Assembly (NCBI GenBank): GCA_025765595.1 | Contig: JAIVFH010000031.1 | Coordinates: 1 to 64,000 of the forward strand | Direction of reading: 5' to 3' | DNA from: Obelidium mucronatum | Taxonomy: Eukaryota; Chytridiomycota; Chytridiomycetes; Chytridiales; Chytriomycetaceae | DNA: 64,000 nt | In this document: positions 46,059 to 58,500 of the stretch, piece by piece | Numbering within the stretch: the first letter of the stretch is position 1 | Layout of the letters: each line of letters opens with the position of its first letter | Notes under the pieces: generated by a model | Database searches by the model: none | What the model saw: the letters and a program-made list of their open reading frames with translations, nothing else | What the model was told of the DNA's origin: nothing | Translations under genes and position numbers: made by a program

Positions 46059-48152
46059 TTAGACGCAAGTGTTGCTCAGGAACGAAAAGCAGTGCTCGTT
46101 CGCCGCGCATCCTGTCACAGGGGCGGCAGGGTCGCAAACACGGAGAGAGCAAATAGAATTGGCATACACCCAAGTACCTCCACAGCGACTTGCCATCAAA
46201 AGGTTATTGACCTGTATGGAGTAAACTTCAGTACATTACAAAATACAAATAGGATAGGATGTACCTGGGCTCCTTGTGGTGGAAATCCACTTCCAACAGG
46301 CACCCCGTTCAAGACATTTCTGAGAGTCTGCGAATAAGACGAAACTGGGGGATTCGCAAAGTTTTTCTGATCCCAGGATAGGGCTGGAGGAGTGCTTGAC
46401 GACACATCGTACACTGACAACCCACCAAATTGTGGATCGGTCTTGACCATGTCGTACTGGAAAAGAATATTATATAGGCGAGAAAAAACAACATTGATGG
46501 TTTAGCTAGCATAATTACCACAGCTTGCAGTGGTCCTGGTTCCAAAAATCCACCACTAATAGCCGACGTCCAATCACCAGCAAGTCCAAGAATAATAGAC
46601 CCAGGAAACAAAGTCTTCCAGCTATCGAAATTGAAACCGAATGGGTATGAACATTGCGGGTTGTTGTAGTATTGCACGATAACGTAGTTGATCATTTCAT
46701 AAGTAGCTGAAATCACGTCACCAACGTTCGCATCCTTTCCAATCAAACCCAAGTAGCACTGGGGAACAATCGCAATAGTAGTCTTTGGGCTCAACTCACG
46801 CAACGTGGTGATAAAGTCAATCATTTCGGGAGTCCACACAGCAGGGTTATCGTTCTTCTCAACATCCAATTCAATTCCATCTAAAACCACGCCTTGACCA
46901 AACGGACGAACTGGACCGGCAGTGCCTTCCAAAAAGACATTGTAGAAAAGGTTCGCGTATGCTTTTCCATCGCCAGCGACAAACTTGTATGGAGAGGCTT
47001 GGTCCCCGCCCAACGAAAGCATGATCTTGACACCAGCGGCTTGACAGGCCTGAATATCCATGCCCAGTTGCAAGTATTGGTTCACCTGTCAAGGCCAAGG
47101 AAAAAAAAAAAACTCCGGTTTACTTCAAAGAAGGAGTCCAACCAAAAAATACTAACAATCCAGATTGGGTTGGTTTCAAAGCCAGTTCCTTTGTACACGT
47201 AAGAGCCTCCATACTTGTCTACACTGAAACTACCGAATGCAATTGAAAAGTGGTTATCGCCTCCACCAAAAGAGTTCAAAAAGGCCAGGTTTATCACGTT
47301 GTAGTATCCTATCAACGAGTTTAAGGAGGAGAGTTCAAATGTAAGGGGAAAGTAAATTACCAGTGTTGCAGTAATGTGCAAGCGTGTTTTGGTAACTAGA
47401 GTTTGGGGTGATTCGACTGTTCAAGCCTCCAACAATACCAATTCCGTTCGCTATGAGCATTGTTAGTAGATTGAAAACGAGAAGAACATGAGATTTGGAG
47501 ACAAGCCAAAGAAAGATTGCAAATGGCGCCGAACAAGACACCCCAACACAAATCCAATCCAATAATGCCATCCAAAACCAACGGCGAAGTCGCTGCTTCG
47601 GAATGTGCCTCACGTTATCATGTTCAAAGCAAGACGGTTTTGCATCCTTAATAAATCGAACTCTATTTCCAAATAAAGGGCAAAGGGGCGATAAGCAGCA
47701 GCAGCATACACACCAACGGCATTTTGACCAAAGTATCCAATCAATGTATTCTGGATAAATGGCAGATTATAAGCTAGACCGCCTGGAATCATTGACGAAG
47801 TAGATTTCGCGGCTTTTGTTTTTGAGTTCTTGTTTTTGGTGACGAAATAGGCGGTAAGACCAGCAGCAACGGCCAAAAGAACAATGACAATCAACGCAAT
47901 GATGATATAGCAGCGCCGTCTCTTGGGATCTATCTTCTTCTTGGGCTGCTTGTTGTCATCAAGCAACTCCATCGTTGAGAATTCAGTTCGCGCCGACACG
48001 GGAGGTTCGTAGCTGGTGCTGTTGGTCGATCCAGCGGACAGCGGACCCTCATAGGCCGGGCGTGATGCTGAACAGGGAACGGCGGTGAAGGGCGTTAGAT
48101 GGCGAATGCAAGGTTCACATAGCAAAGCCTCCTTACACTGCAGAAAAGACAT
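46059..48152 (-). CDS. GH18 chitinase-like protein, membrane-anchored, paralogue 3
   Basis: Exons 48152-47714, 47450-47361, 47308-47157, 47085-46519, 46456-46265 and 46211-46059 give 530 residues. The cytosolic tail is longer than in the other two (about 90 residues, ending KKKIDPKRRR). A membrane span (CYIIIALIVIVLLAVAAGL), a stalk and the barrel from LIGYFGQNAV follow. The active-site strand is DGIELDVEKN, again with Glu at the second acidic position. The Cys-rich end has RCGGTWVYANSICS and CFSFLSNTCV. The introns after YCNT and after LQAV match paralogue 1, so they are ancestral. It is more diverged than the tandem pair. The start lies 42 bp from the divergent CinA-like gene. Confidence 0.9.
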
Positions 48153-48194
48153 TTTTTTTTTTGGGTTCCATAATAATATATTCAGACACAAATC

Positions 48195-48767
48195 ATGAAA
48201 ATGAGTGACGCAGCCAAAGTCTTGAACCTTCTTCGTGCGCGTGGCCAAACATTATCCGTTGCTGAAAGTATTACTGCTGGACTAGTATCTGCACGGCTCA
48301 CGGATGTTCCCAACTCTTCCTCAGTGTTCAAGTGAGTGCGGTGGCTAAAGCATGTTCTTCCTGAATCCTCCTAAAACAAAAGAAAAAAAAACAGAGGTGG
48401 CATTGTTGCTTACTCTGATCAATCAAAGCGAATGCTGCTGGGGATACCGTCGGACATTCTGGACCAACACTCTGCTGTTTCTGAACAGTGTTGCCAGTTG
48501 ATGGCAATTGGGGCACGGACAGCTTTCGGGACGGATTGGGCGATTGCTACGACAGGATATGCTGGCAGTAAATTATGTTATGAAGAATCCAACACCGAAG
48601 CGGCAGAGCATGATGGATTGGTGTTCATTCACGTTGTGGGTCCAAACGCGTCGACTTCAGAGGGACAATTACTGCGCTTCGACAGAGAAAACACTCGAGA
48701 TGAGAACAGGCAGTCGACGGTCGTGAAAGTGTTGGATTTGCTTTATACGATGATTGAGCGGAGTTGA
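48195..48767 (+). CDS. CinA C-terminal domain protein (PncC-type nicotinamide mononucleotide amidase)
   Basis: Exons 48195-48331 and 48395-48767 give 169 residues, the size of a free-standing CinA C-terminal domain. Motifs fit: [18 protein letters not shown] at the N-terminus, [18 protein letters not shown] after the intron, then AVSEQC and [10 protein letters not shown]. In bacteria this domain hydrolyses nicotinamide mononucleotide to nicotinate mononucleotide, recycling NAD. The bacterial N-terminal MoCF-like domain is absent. It has a normal fungal intron, so it is a resident nuclear gene. Its 3' end converges with RPC19 (42 bp apart). Confidence 0.88.
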
Positions 48768-48809
48768 AAAAAAAGTCATTATGAAACCGTGCATGTAATT
48801 GTTATTTAT

Positions 48810-49471
48810 TCAGAGCTCAGCTCCTTCTTCAACAGGGAAGTCTCTCTCGTCAAACTAAAACCAGCAAGTCGGGATTTTTAGAACTTTCTCTCATTCAAAG
48901 AAGGCAATGACTGCCACAACACACACCTTTTCTACAAATGCAGATTGAACATGTTCACATAATTGCGTTAGATCATCCAGAGCTTTATGCAGCGCTTGAA
49001 CTGCAGTAATTGATCCTGAAAAAAATCTTCGATAAGTACCAGAATACTTTGGATTCCCCAAATCACAAGCCAGAATTCAGCGCAGCAATATTTACCATCG
49101 GTCTGAATACGTAAATTGACTTTGTATTCAGATGGATGAGGCAGCGAATATCCACAGAATGAGACTGACGGACTATTTATCGAGTTAGAAAACAAGCAAG
49201 TAGGTGGCCTTGCGTTTTCTTTACTTTTTCATTAGCAAGTATCGAAGCGAGTTCCCCAGAGTATGATCTTCGTCCTTCAGGACAAATGTGACTGACGATG
49301 GGTCTTCATAATCGCCTTTGAGCTAAGCCGTTTTTTTTGGGGATTTCAGTTTCCGCCGTCAAGCAGGGCCAAGTGAGGCGGACTCCCGATACTCACGATT
49401 TCGATTTTCGGTCCTTCAGTGTGGGGCACGCCAACGTTGTTGTTGCCCTCAGTGGGCTCGACCATAGCCAT
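48810..49471 (-). CDS. RPC19: RNA polymerase I and III shared subunit AC19 (RPAC2)
   Basis: It pairs with AC40 to form the assembly platform of RNA polymerases I and III. Exons 49471-49397, 49322-49225, 49172-49096, 49015-48927 and 48854-48810 give 127 residues; no single open frame shows the gene because the exons are 45-98 nt. Translation gives [20 protein letters not shown], the near-invariant alpha-like motif, then [20 protein letters not shown] and [13 protein letters not shown]. Length is close to other fungal AC19 proteins. Confidence 0.93.
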
Positions 49472-49549
49472 CTTGCGTGTATTTTGTTTGAAATAAAATC
49501 CAAGAAAAAGAAAAAGAAAAAAAAAGGCCTTCCAATATTAATAAATATT

Positions 49550-51766
49550 CTAAAGAGAAAGCAAAAGAGATGCCGCAAGAAGCGCGAGCGCAGACGAAGA
49601 GAGCAATCGCTTTGCACTACTTGGCATTCCAAATAGGCCCCACTGACCCAACTGCTTTGCATTTACTGAGACCACCACTGTTCCTGTGTTGACATTTAAA
49701 CTAGACGGAATAGATTCGTCCCAGTTTCCACCATCAAGTGAAGAAATAAAATGCCTGGTTTCATTTTTTGTTAAGGAATGAACGAAAAGAAAAAAAAAAA
49801 AAAAAAAAAAAACTACTACTACTTACGTCCACTTGATGTTGTCTGGATTCACTGCTTGAGTCATGGGAATACTCCAATCATATTGCAAAGTAGCATTCAA
49901 AACCAACGCAGATGCACTCTGCGTCGTCACAGTCAATGTAAAGCAATCAAACTTTCCAGCCCCCCCTGGAATCCAAAACGTGGCACACTTATCCAAAACA
50001 ACCATCTGCATATCAGTGTTACACTGAATTGTCAACTGAAAATTCCCATTATTCGAAGCAGGGTACATGAATGTACGGGACTTCCAAGTTCCCAAGTACT
50101 GAACCTGTCCAAACCCAACATTCACTTTTGCACCAGTCCCACCAATCGACGAAGACTGAAGAAGCATAAACATTCCAAGCGTGGCGAGTGACATTGTGAC
50201 ATGCGGGGGACCCGGGTTCAAGTTGAGGTTTTGCGGGAAAAACTGGGTGCTGGTTTTCGCTATGGGATCAAAAGCGAGGCCAGAGATTTCACTCTGCGTC
50301 ACTCCTGCGATTATTTCCTCGTATGCGATTTCAGGAGATATGAATGTGAGACTGGGTGGACTTCCTGACGTGATGGTCGCGCTTGTTGGCGACAAGTAAA
50401 TGTACCAGGCACCGAAATCTAGATATCCGGCAAATTTGAGTGGAGTGTAGCCCGTAGGAATATAGTCTGAGGTAGGAGCAACTGCAGTTCCAAAGTACAC
50501 TATTGCGTCAATACTAGTCGTCAAACTGATTTGAGCGCCAAGAAAAGGAGTGACTGTCATCAACGTTGGAATTCCGGCCCTTACAGTAAAGTTTGAGCAA
50601 TAGGGTCCAATAGGCGTTATGGAAGATGGAACAAATCTCGAAGGGTACGATGTGAAGCATTGCATATTTGCAGCTGGAGGAACTGGTATAGCTGTGATAA
50701 TGGTTGAATTCGTCGGCGCTGAACTAACAATTTTGATGGAAGCACTCAATGTCATGGATTGTGTTTTGGGATCAAGCCACTGCGTCAACTTAAAGCCTTT
50801 TGTTGTGCCCACCGTAAGAATCAAATCAAAAGTTCCGACAAAAGAAATGGGATTATATCTTAGGGCAGATTGGTCAATCCAGGACTATGGTTGTTTGATT
50901 TGTGAAGAAGAATCAAAAACGAAAGCTGAACGAAAGATACATACATAAGGAATATTCTGTGTCAATGGAATAGGCAGCCATGATCTTGCATTCGTGCTGT
51001 AATACTCCAGAATTCCATAATTTCCTTGGCTGTAAGTGCCAGAAGGTGTGAGATGCAGATTCCATGTGCTTAACGAATGCTTTTCAAGAATTTGAAAAAT
51101 CGGGGAGCTAGATGCGCTGATTATTACGGGCTGTCCAGCTACCGTTTCGATGGAAAGCGATGATGCAGGGTTTAAGAATGGTGCAAACGTGTACTTCACG
51201 GTGACAGTCAAGTAACAAGTCAAAGTGTTTGCAAATTGATCTGATACGAGTATGGTAATGTTTGTGGCAACATTGGAATTAATCTCCTTGATCAAAAGTG
51301 CGGGCGCAAATACTTGAATGGGATTTTGTGTCGACTTTGTCGGATTGTTGATAGCTTCTTGGGAAAACGTTGTCCTACTAACTATTAGCTGACCAGAGTC
51401 AAGGACAGAGTAGGTAATGGAGGTGGAGTCGGTGGCCGGATTTGAAGATTTTGTTGAGAGAATTGTAGATGTGAGTGGTAGAAATCCATAATCCTCTAAA
51501 ATTCAAAGCTTATTAAATAATTCGAAAAATTGAAAGTACAGCGCTTGAAAGTACAACGCGTTGGGGGATGTTACGATCAGGAACGAATGAAGCTAACCTA
51601 AGGTTGCGGGGCCACAGGCCACTGTCGATAATGGATTACTCGTTGGAATAGAGGCAGGCACACCACTTGATGAAGTTGTCGTCAAAGGACTCAATACGGC
51701 ATTTGATGTTGCTGGTTGTGCACTGATCGACCGCAGGTTAAGAATCAGCAGCAGCAGTTTGATCAT
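49550..51766 (-). CDS. Secreted, probably GPI-anchored protein of unknown function
   Basis: Exons 51766-51598, 51495-50945, 50884-49827 and 49754-49550 give 660 residues. It starts with a clear signal peptide (MIKLLLLILNLRSISAQ), then a Thr/Ser/Pro-rich stretch. The body is rich in beta-branched, Ser, Thr and Asn residues, as in cell-surface beta-sandwich proteins (SLTFISPEIAYEEI, FTLTVTTQSASALVLNATLQ). The C-terminus, after SSAK, is a hydrophobic tail (ALALLAASLLLSL) directly before the stop, typical of a GPI signal. I do not recognise the family; an adhesin or wall protein is a reasonable guess. Confidence 0.75.
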
Positions 51767-51940
51767 TTGTTTTTCCCCCGGAAAATTGTCAAATATATTC
51801 GCGACAGCGTTTACTTTTCGAGTATTCATCCAAAATCAAGCTTAAAAAAAGAAGAGGAATTCAAAAAAGCAGAAGTGACAGTCATTTGCCTTGTTGGCTT
51901 GACTTTCAAAAAATTTCATCGTCAACCAAAGACACCAATC

Positions 51941-52667
51941 ATGGCCGGTAATGTAACTGCCAGCCATCCAATTGGATGCAGCAACCCGGTTCTAGACGAA
52001 TCCAAGTATGGGGTCAAGATCAAGAACAGTCTTTCTCTCTCGCTTGTGTTCAACTATGTTGATTCAGCTTGTAATGACAACTTGCTCGGTGGGCCTGGCG
52101 CAGCCGCAGGAATGCCGCAAGTGATTGGAGGTGGTGCGTCGCAGACGGTGATGATGTTTCCAGGATCGGTGAGTAGCCATTCACAGATTGGCGGCAGTCG
52201 CTGTAATGACTTTGTTGACCTAATTTGCAATCCACCAACCGCCAGGTGATTGTTGCGCTCGAGGCTATCAACAACGGCCAGTCGACGGGCCACGTGGTCG
52301 CGGCGTTCCGCTCGGGCGTCGGCAACAGCACGTGGGAGATCGCCAGCGACCTGAATGCGGCGGGCGGCGGCGCGAACACCGGCGCGATCGTCGGCGGCGT
52401 CGTCGGCGGCCTCGTTGCCGTCGCCGCGCTCGCCGCCGCCGCCGTGTTCTGGCGCCGCCGCCGCGCCTCGTCGGCGCCGTGGTCCAAGCCCGCGCCGCCC
52501 GTCGCGCCGAGCGGCGCCGCCGCAAGCCTGGCCAAGCCCGCGCCCGCCGCCGCCGTCGCCGGACTTCAGGCGACGCCAAACTCGCTGCACCGCCCGCTGC
52601 CCAACAGAGCAGGCGCCGCATCGCTGCCGCGCCGTCCGTCCGCCGGCGCTCCCACCGTGAATGCAAC

Positions 52668-52701
<34 letters not shown>

Positions 52702-53310
52702 TCGCTCGGCCGCCCAGTCCCCACCCGCAACAACACCGCAACGCCAAACTCGGATTCCCTCGGCCGTCGTCCCACAAACAACAACAATGCAAACAACACA
52801 AACAACAATTCTCTCGAAAGACCGCTGCCGGGAAGCAAGTTAGCCGCTGGCGTCGCTACCGTTCCTGCCGCTTCTAATTCACTATCCCGCACCCCTTCAA
52901 ACAAAGTTGTCACCCCCAAGATCGACGATGAAAGTAACTACTATTCCAGCGAGCCTGCCGACCCAACGGCTCCAGGCTCTCGTTTGCGTCTCAAGCACCC
53001 ACACACTCCTGCGATGGACGATGAATTGCGTTTGAACAAGGGCGATATTGTTGAAATGATTGAAGTCTTTGAAGATGGATGGTGTCACGCGAAAGTCGTC
53101 ATGAGTGGATTGCGTGGCGTTACGAGAAGAGGGGATGAAGGCATGCTTCCAGTAGGATGTCTTGAGATTGTACAGCCTGCTGGTCAGCAAAAAGTATTAA
53201 AGAACGTCAAGACTCCAACTGCTGCAAAGGCGCAATATGCTGGCAATTGGGATGAGTACACCCGACAAAAGAAGCGTACTTCCAGTTTGTATTCGACTGG
53301 CGCTTATTAG
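51941..53310 (+). CDS. Single-pass membrane protein with cytosolic SH3 domain
   Basis: Exons 51941-52168 and 52246-53310 give 430 residues. The first 130 residues are Gly/Ala/Asn-rich with two Cys. Then come one membrane span (GAIVGGVVGGLVAVAALAAA) and a WRRRR stop-transfer signal. A long low-complexity part with Asn runs from CAACAA repeats (about 52672-52699) follows, and then an SH3 domain (LRLNKGDIVEMIEVFEDGWC, EGMLPVGCLEIV). No signal peptide is seen at this start, so a reverse-anchor topology or a missed upstream exon is possible. The layout recalls fungal cell-surface sensors. The region 52250-52640 is extremely GC-rich. Confidence 0.8.
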
Positions 53311-53417
53311 AAAGAAGGGACCCATAGACACTTCCTTTTTGTTGTTTTGTATGTTACATACTTTACCGCAACTTTTACAAATAAACTTTCTTTTCCTTCA
53401 ACCTTTTTCTGGAAGAT

Positions 53418-54694
53418 ATGGGACATAACAAAATTCTTTCACCAAAATCGATTATGAACATTGTGTCTCGGTTTATTCTGAACTGGATAACCAGCGTGTT
53501 TTCCCTTACTCTGGCAGTTTTTGTGTGGCCTCTCATCTTTTTGTACCCGGTAAGAACGAATGAATCGGTTGTTTTCTTGCTGACGTTACGTGCTCTATCA
53601 GATTATTGTAGTCTTGCTCACCATCAAAGGACCACAGCGCGCCTTTCTATTTCTCAACTACATCAACTTTGTGAGTAAAGCTTTTAATTCGCAAGGGCGT
53701 ATCTTGGCACAAGCTAATCGTCAACCTCTCCACCAATCCACTTTTGATCCATTTGGGGGAAAAAACCAGCCATTCGGAGCAGACTTTTCAAAGCCAGAAT
53801 CGTTTGGGTTTTCTCGTACGTTTTCTATCGATGCCCGTTTCCATCGCTGCTTGTTTTTGACTGAACAGCGCTACTACAAAACAACCAAAAAAAAACCCCC
53901 AATATCCAACCATATATAGCACATCGATGCCGAAACTTCCACGTCACAACTCCAGATGGACTTAAGCTCGGTGTTTGGCATATCCTTCCATCTCTGTTCT
54001 ATCGGCAGATTACGACACTCCAAGAACGATCTCGAAACATTCCACATGGGTCTCTCATCACGGAAGGAATCCAAAAACGCGCACTCTTGGAACGCCCCGT
54101 GTTTCTATACTTTCATGGAAATGCTGGAAATCGTGCTGCACCTGTTCGAATTGCAACTTATCGAAACTTGGCTGAACGGCTGAATGCAAATGTGATTGGT
54201 TTTGATTACAGGTTTCGTACCGCACACACAAGAGCTTTTATTTACTTCAATTATGGAATAAGAGCGTTAACTTTTGTTTTTTCCCTTATTTTTTTTTATA
54301 AACTCAGAGGTTTTGGCGATTCTGAGGGTAGCCCTAGTGAGGAAGGTCTCGCAATCGACGCTCGTACCGTATACGATTGGATTGTTAGTCAAGGAGGTGA
54401 ATGCAGCAGCCTGTTTTTTTTTTTTTTTTTTTCATTATTCTTTTTTTGGTTCTAAAACACCAAATACAGTCCCACACTCCCAAATCATTCTCCTCGGCCA
54501 CTCTCTCGGCTCGGGAATCGCCACCCGCCTCGCCCGCGATTTGGGAAAAGACAAAATCTACCCCCGAGGTCTCGTGTTGCAAGCTGCCTACATGTCAATC
54601 GAAGACGCTGCACTCGAATACCGTGCATTCCAAGTCCTTCCTTTGCTTTTGCCAATCACGTTTTTCCCACAGTTGGAAGGTTGGTTTTTTTGTT

Positions 54695-54727
<33 letters not shown>

Positions 54728-55306
54728 CAATTTGTTAACCACCCGCCTCTCTCTCTCCCTCTAGCATACATGAAAAGAACAATCGTCGATAAATTCCGTT
54801 CTCGCGACCACATGCCGTACCTGAACCTCCCAGTTCTCCTCATCCACGGCCGCCTCGACCGCGAGATCCCCTGCAAAAACAGTCAACAGCTGTTTGCATG
54901 CGCAGTCGCTGCGCACCGCGGGGTCGCCAAGGTGTGTGAAGTCGGACAGGATGGTGTTCAAGTGTATCGGGACTTTGTAGCGGATGTGGAAGAGGTGGGG
55001 ACTGGTTTTGAAGGGGAAGGGAAGAGGTGGGTGAGTGCGAGGTCTGGGAAACGTGGTGTTTCTGGAGGTGGGGGGGATGCGGAGGTTGTGGGGCCGCCTA
55101 AAATTATGCTTGTTGAGTTGGTGCATGCTCATCATAATAGTGTTCAAGCTCATGGTAAACTCGTCTTTCATCTTTTTTTTTTTCGTTTCTTTCGTTTGTT
55201 CACTTTTTTTTCTTCTTGTTCTGCAGACCTGACTTATGATTCAATCGAAACCTTCTTGGACTTGTCATTTACGAATAACACCAGTTTCGGTATGTTGAGT
55301 GAGTAG
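53418..55306 (+). CDS. ABHD12: ABHD12-like serine hydrolase (lysophospholipase)
   Basis: Exons 53418-53549, 53602-53815, 53920-54211, 54308-54396, 54470-54679, 54765-55154 and 55227-55306 give 468 residues. An N-terminal membrane span (SVFSLTLAVFVWPLIF) anchors an alpha/beta hydrolase domain. Motifs in order are FLYFHGNAGNRAAP (oxyanion loop), DYRGFGDSEGSPSEEGL and LLGHSLGSGIATRL (nucleophile Ser). PVLLIHGRLDREIPCKNS (acid) follows, and a His in the HAHHNS stretch near the end. ABHD12 in animals degrades lysophosphatidylserine. An insertion of about 60 Gly/Val-rich residues lies between the acid and the His. Poly-T runs mark introns 4 and 5. Confidence 0.88.
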
Positions 55307-55572
55307 TCAAATTTCATTTGAACTTTTTCAACCAGGTGTCGAGTCATTATCAAACCTGTGCGAATAAGAAGTGTGTGCGCATCAATACTAAAGATAAAAA
55401 ACAAAAAAGAATTGAACTCAATAAAAGATTTATTTGAAGAAACGCAACCACTCAGCAGCACAGCAAAAAAGAATAAAACAACTAACTCGGCAAAAAATAA
55501 CAACTTTGGACAAAAAAACATAAGGAAGAAGGAAAAAAAAGAAATTCAGGCCCTACAATCGAACTATCCCAC

Positions 55573-58500
55573 TCAAGTAAAGTACATGGTCTTCTTCATT
55601 TCAGAAGTGACAGACTCAAACTCATCAATGGCTGCGTTGTCAATACCGCCAGAACCAGTAGAGCCACCCATTTCAGAGGAACCACCAACACCGCCTGGAC
55701 GGTAACAACGGGCGCGGTAGGCAACCAAGTGAGCATAATAAACTGCAGGAACGACACCAACAGAACGAGAAGCGCGAGCAAAGAGGTAACACATGCGGTA
55801 GGTAATTTCTTGCAAATCATCACTGGAAAAGTTGTTCTCGTCGTAGAGAACGTGATAATGAGCGGCACGGGAAGTTCCTTGAAGACCTTGGTGGGAGTTC
55901 AAGAAGAAGTCAAATTCAAAGGGGTGAGTAATTCCTATATAAAAGAAGAAAAATTAGACACAATTAAAAATTTAAACGAAAAAAAAAACACATACCAGAA
56001 TCGATCACGGTACCAGCCATCAAATTGCCCTTTCTATCGGCATCTTTTGGATCAGCTGCAAAGAAACGGTGGGCATGTCTCTTGTTGACAACCAAAAACG
56101 TCAATTTACAATGACCACAACCGGCTTCACGAAGCGCAATCTTGAGGTTCTGAACTTCTTGCAAAGCAACCTCACCAAACTGGCCTTCAGAAACTCCATC
56201 ACGGAAAAACAACAGACGGTCAGGAAGACGGCCACGAGCACGAACTTGAAACTGTTGAAGGTGCTCAGTTGCCATACCCTTGAGGTCTCCAATGATTTCA
56301 ACGCGAGGACCTTGAACACGGATAGCTGCACGATACTCTGCAAACTTAGCATCCATGGATGCGACAAGAGACGCAATGGAAACACCACCGTTGGCACCAG
56401 CTGGAGGGTGAGTGACATCGGCTCCCATAATCATTGTTGGAACGGGTTGTCCCAAAACATTCAATTGCTTGGCTGGATCAACAACCATGTTCACACCACC
56501 AAGTTTGGCATTGACTTTAAGGGCGAGGTTGGTAGTAACTCCTGGCTTGGGTCCACGTGGGGGCAAATGCTTTGACAAGAAACACTGGGTCATCAAGTTG
56601 TACTTGGTTTCGGCAAGCAGCTTGATTTCGTCGTACGTAATTCCACCCTTGTCAAAGACGCAAAAGATCATTTGGGCACATTGAGGCATCACGGTGCCAG
56701 CTGGCAAAGCTTTTTGAGAGGCCTTAATGGCGGCGTCGTTGGCTTCGATAAGAGTCTCTTCGATGGATCTACGTTGTTGAGCCACAATCACATCCCTGAA
56801 CTCACGACGAGAAATGTACATTCCACGATTGGTACATTCCGTGAAGAGGCGACCCATAAACTCTGCGGTGGCATCAAATGGCATGTTTCTGGTGTCTCCA
56901 AAGACAGCAACAGACCAAAACTCAAGCTTGGCAGGGCGGAAGAACTTCACATTACCAACCTAATGTATTTGATCAGTTTAATCGACAGTTGAACAAAAGA
57001 ACAAATGAAAATACCTTTGACAGGTCATAAGCGCCGTTAGAAGGATTCACGTTAGCAGAACCAGTGACGACTGGGGCAACAAGTACGCGACCTTCAATAG
57101 CCTTCATTTGGGGTTGAACCTTGATGCCCCAGGCTTTCAACAGGTTGTCTCCACCAGTTGTATCATGAAGAGACTTTCTTCCTTCCATGATGCGGCTTTG
57201 GCGCTCAGGTGGAGCAACAGCAGCAATCTTGATGACGTCGGCAGTCTGGACATCGGAGAGCTTCCCCAAGTGACGCTGACCTTCCTTCACGACCAAAAAC
57301 TCCATCGGCAGCAAGATTTGGCCATCGTTACCACACATGACCAAAGGTAGGAATGGGTACTGGATCTTCAACTTAAACTCTTTCATGAAGTAGTCAGACA
57401 CGGACAACTTTGTTTTGGTGTCAGTGAGAACAATCATGGCCTTGTCAGGCGTTTGTCTCGAGAGAGCGCGGATCTTGTACTTGCGACGACCAGTGTCACG
57501 GTATGTGATTTCCACATTCACGTTGGAGAGGAACTTGGAAAGACGTTGGAATTCAATGGTGCCAGGCGCGAGTTGTCTGGGATTCACGTCTTGAACACGT
57601 TCTCGGTTAAAGAACCCAGCGACAACATTAAGGAGAGGACCTTTGAAATGTTATGTTGGATTGTTAAGAAATTGTCAAAAAAAAAAAAAAAAAAAAAAAA
57701 AGGAAAAGGAAAAGAAGAGAAAACACCAACCAGGACGATAAAACGCGGTACAAGCAACATCCAAGTTCAAAAGAACTTCTTTATAAGTGATTTTAACGGA
57801 CTGTTTCCATCCTTGGTGCAAGTTGAGACCGCCAGCAATATTAAATTGGGGATTATAGGCCTTGTAGAAAGAGGAACCCGTTCTTTTGTTGATGGATGTA
57901 AAAAGAGAGTTGGGACGATCGGCGAGAATCAAGTCCAACACAGTCATGGCTTCACGCGGGACTTCGTTGTCACCCTTATTTTGAATGAACCGATGGAGAC
58001 GCTCCATGTTAATGACAGCGACAAGGCGGACCTTGAAGTTGAACTTTTGTTCTCTGCAAGATGGAGGGTGGTCAATACATAAGAGAGGACCAGAGAGAAG
58101 AAACAACAAAACAACAAACCTTCCACCGGCAGGATCAGCCAAGATGATGGAGAGCTCATCTCCGCTTTCCGGAATGGGCATCTTCTTTGCAGTGTAGAGG
58201 TTCTTTCTGCCATCATACACGGCGTCCTTTGCCTCTTTTGCAGCGGCAACCTTTTTCCACTGCTCAAAGATGCGGCGGTTTACGGCAGGGACCGTGTCGG
58301 GCTTGATTTCGACGTCGTAGTGGAAGCTGCGGGGGTCGAAGCACGTTGTTAGATGTGTGATGCGTGTTTGTCACAAAGTCAAGCATGGGGGACAAACCAG
58401 TCAGAGTCAGGAATAGACATTGGGAACGAGTTGGCAAACAGCTTGATGCGTTTGCCGCGCGAGCCCGGCTGCGGGCGCACGGGGCGCACGCGCTCGAGCG

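Noticed and set aside
46059..46211. Frameshift in the last exon of GH18 paralogue 3
   Set aside because: On careful reading the codons run ICSLRVCDPAAPVTGC in one frame to the stop; the apparent shift was a miscount.
52268..52877. Long Arg/Ala-rich frames on both strands at 52268-52877, and similar ones at 58264-58876 and 63324-63987
   Set aside because: They are shadow frames caused by very high GC content over real exons.
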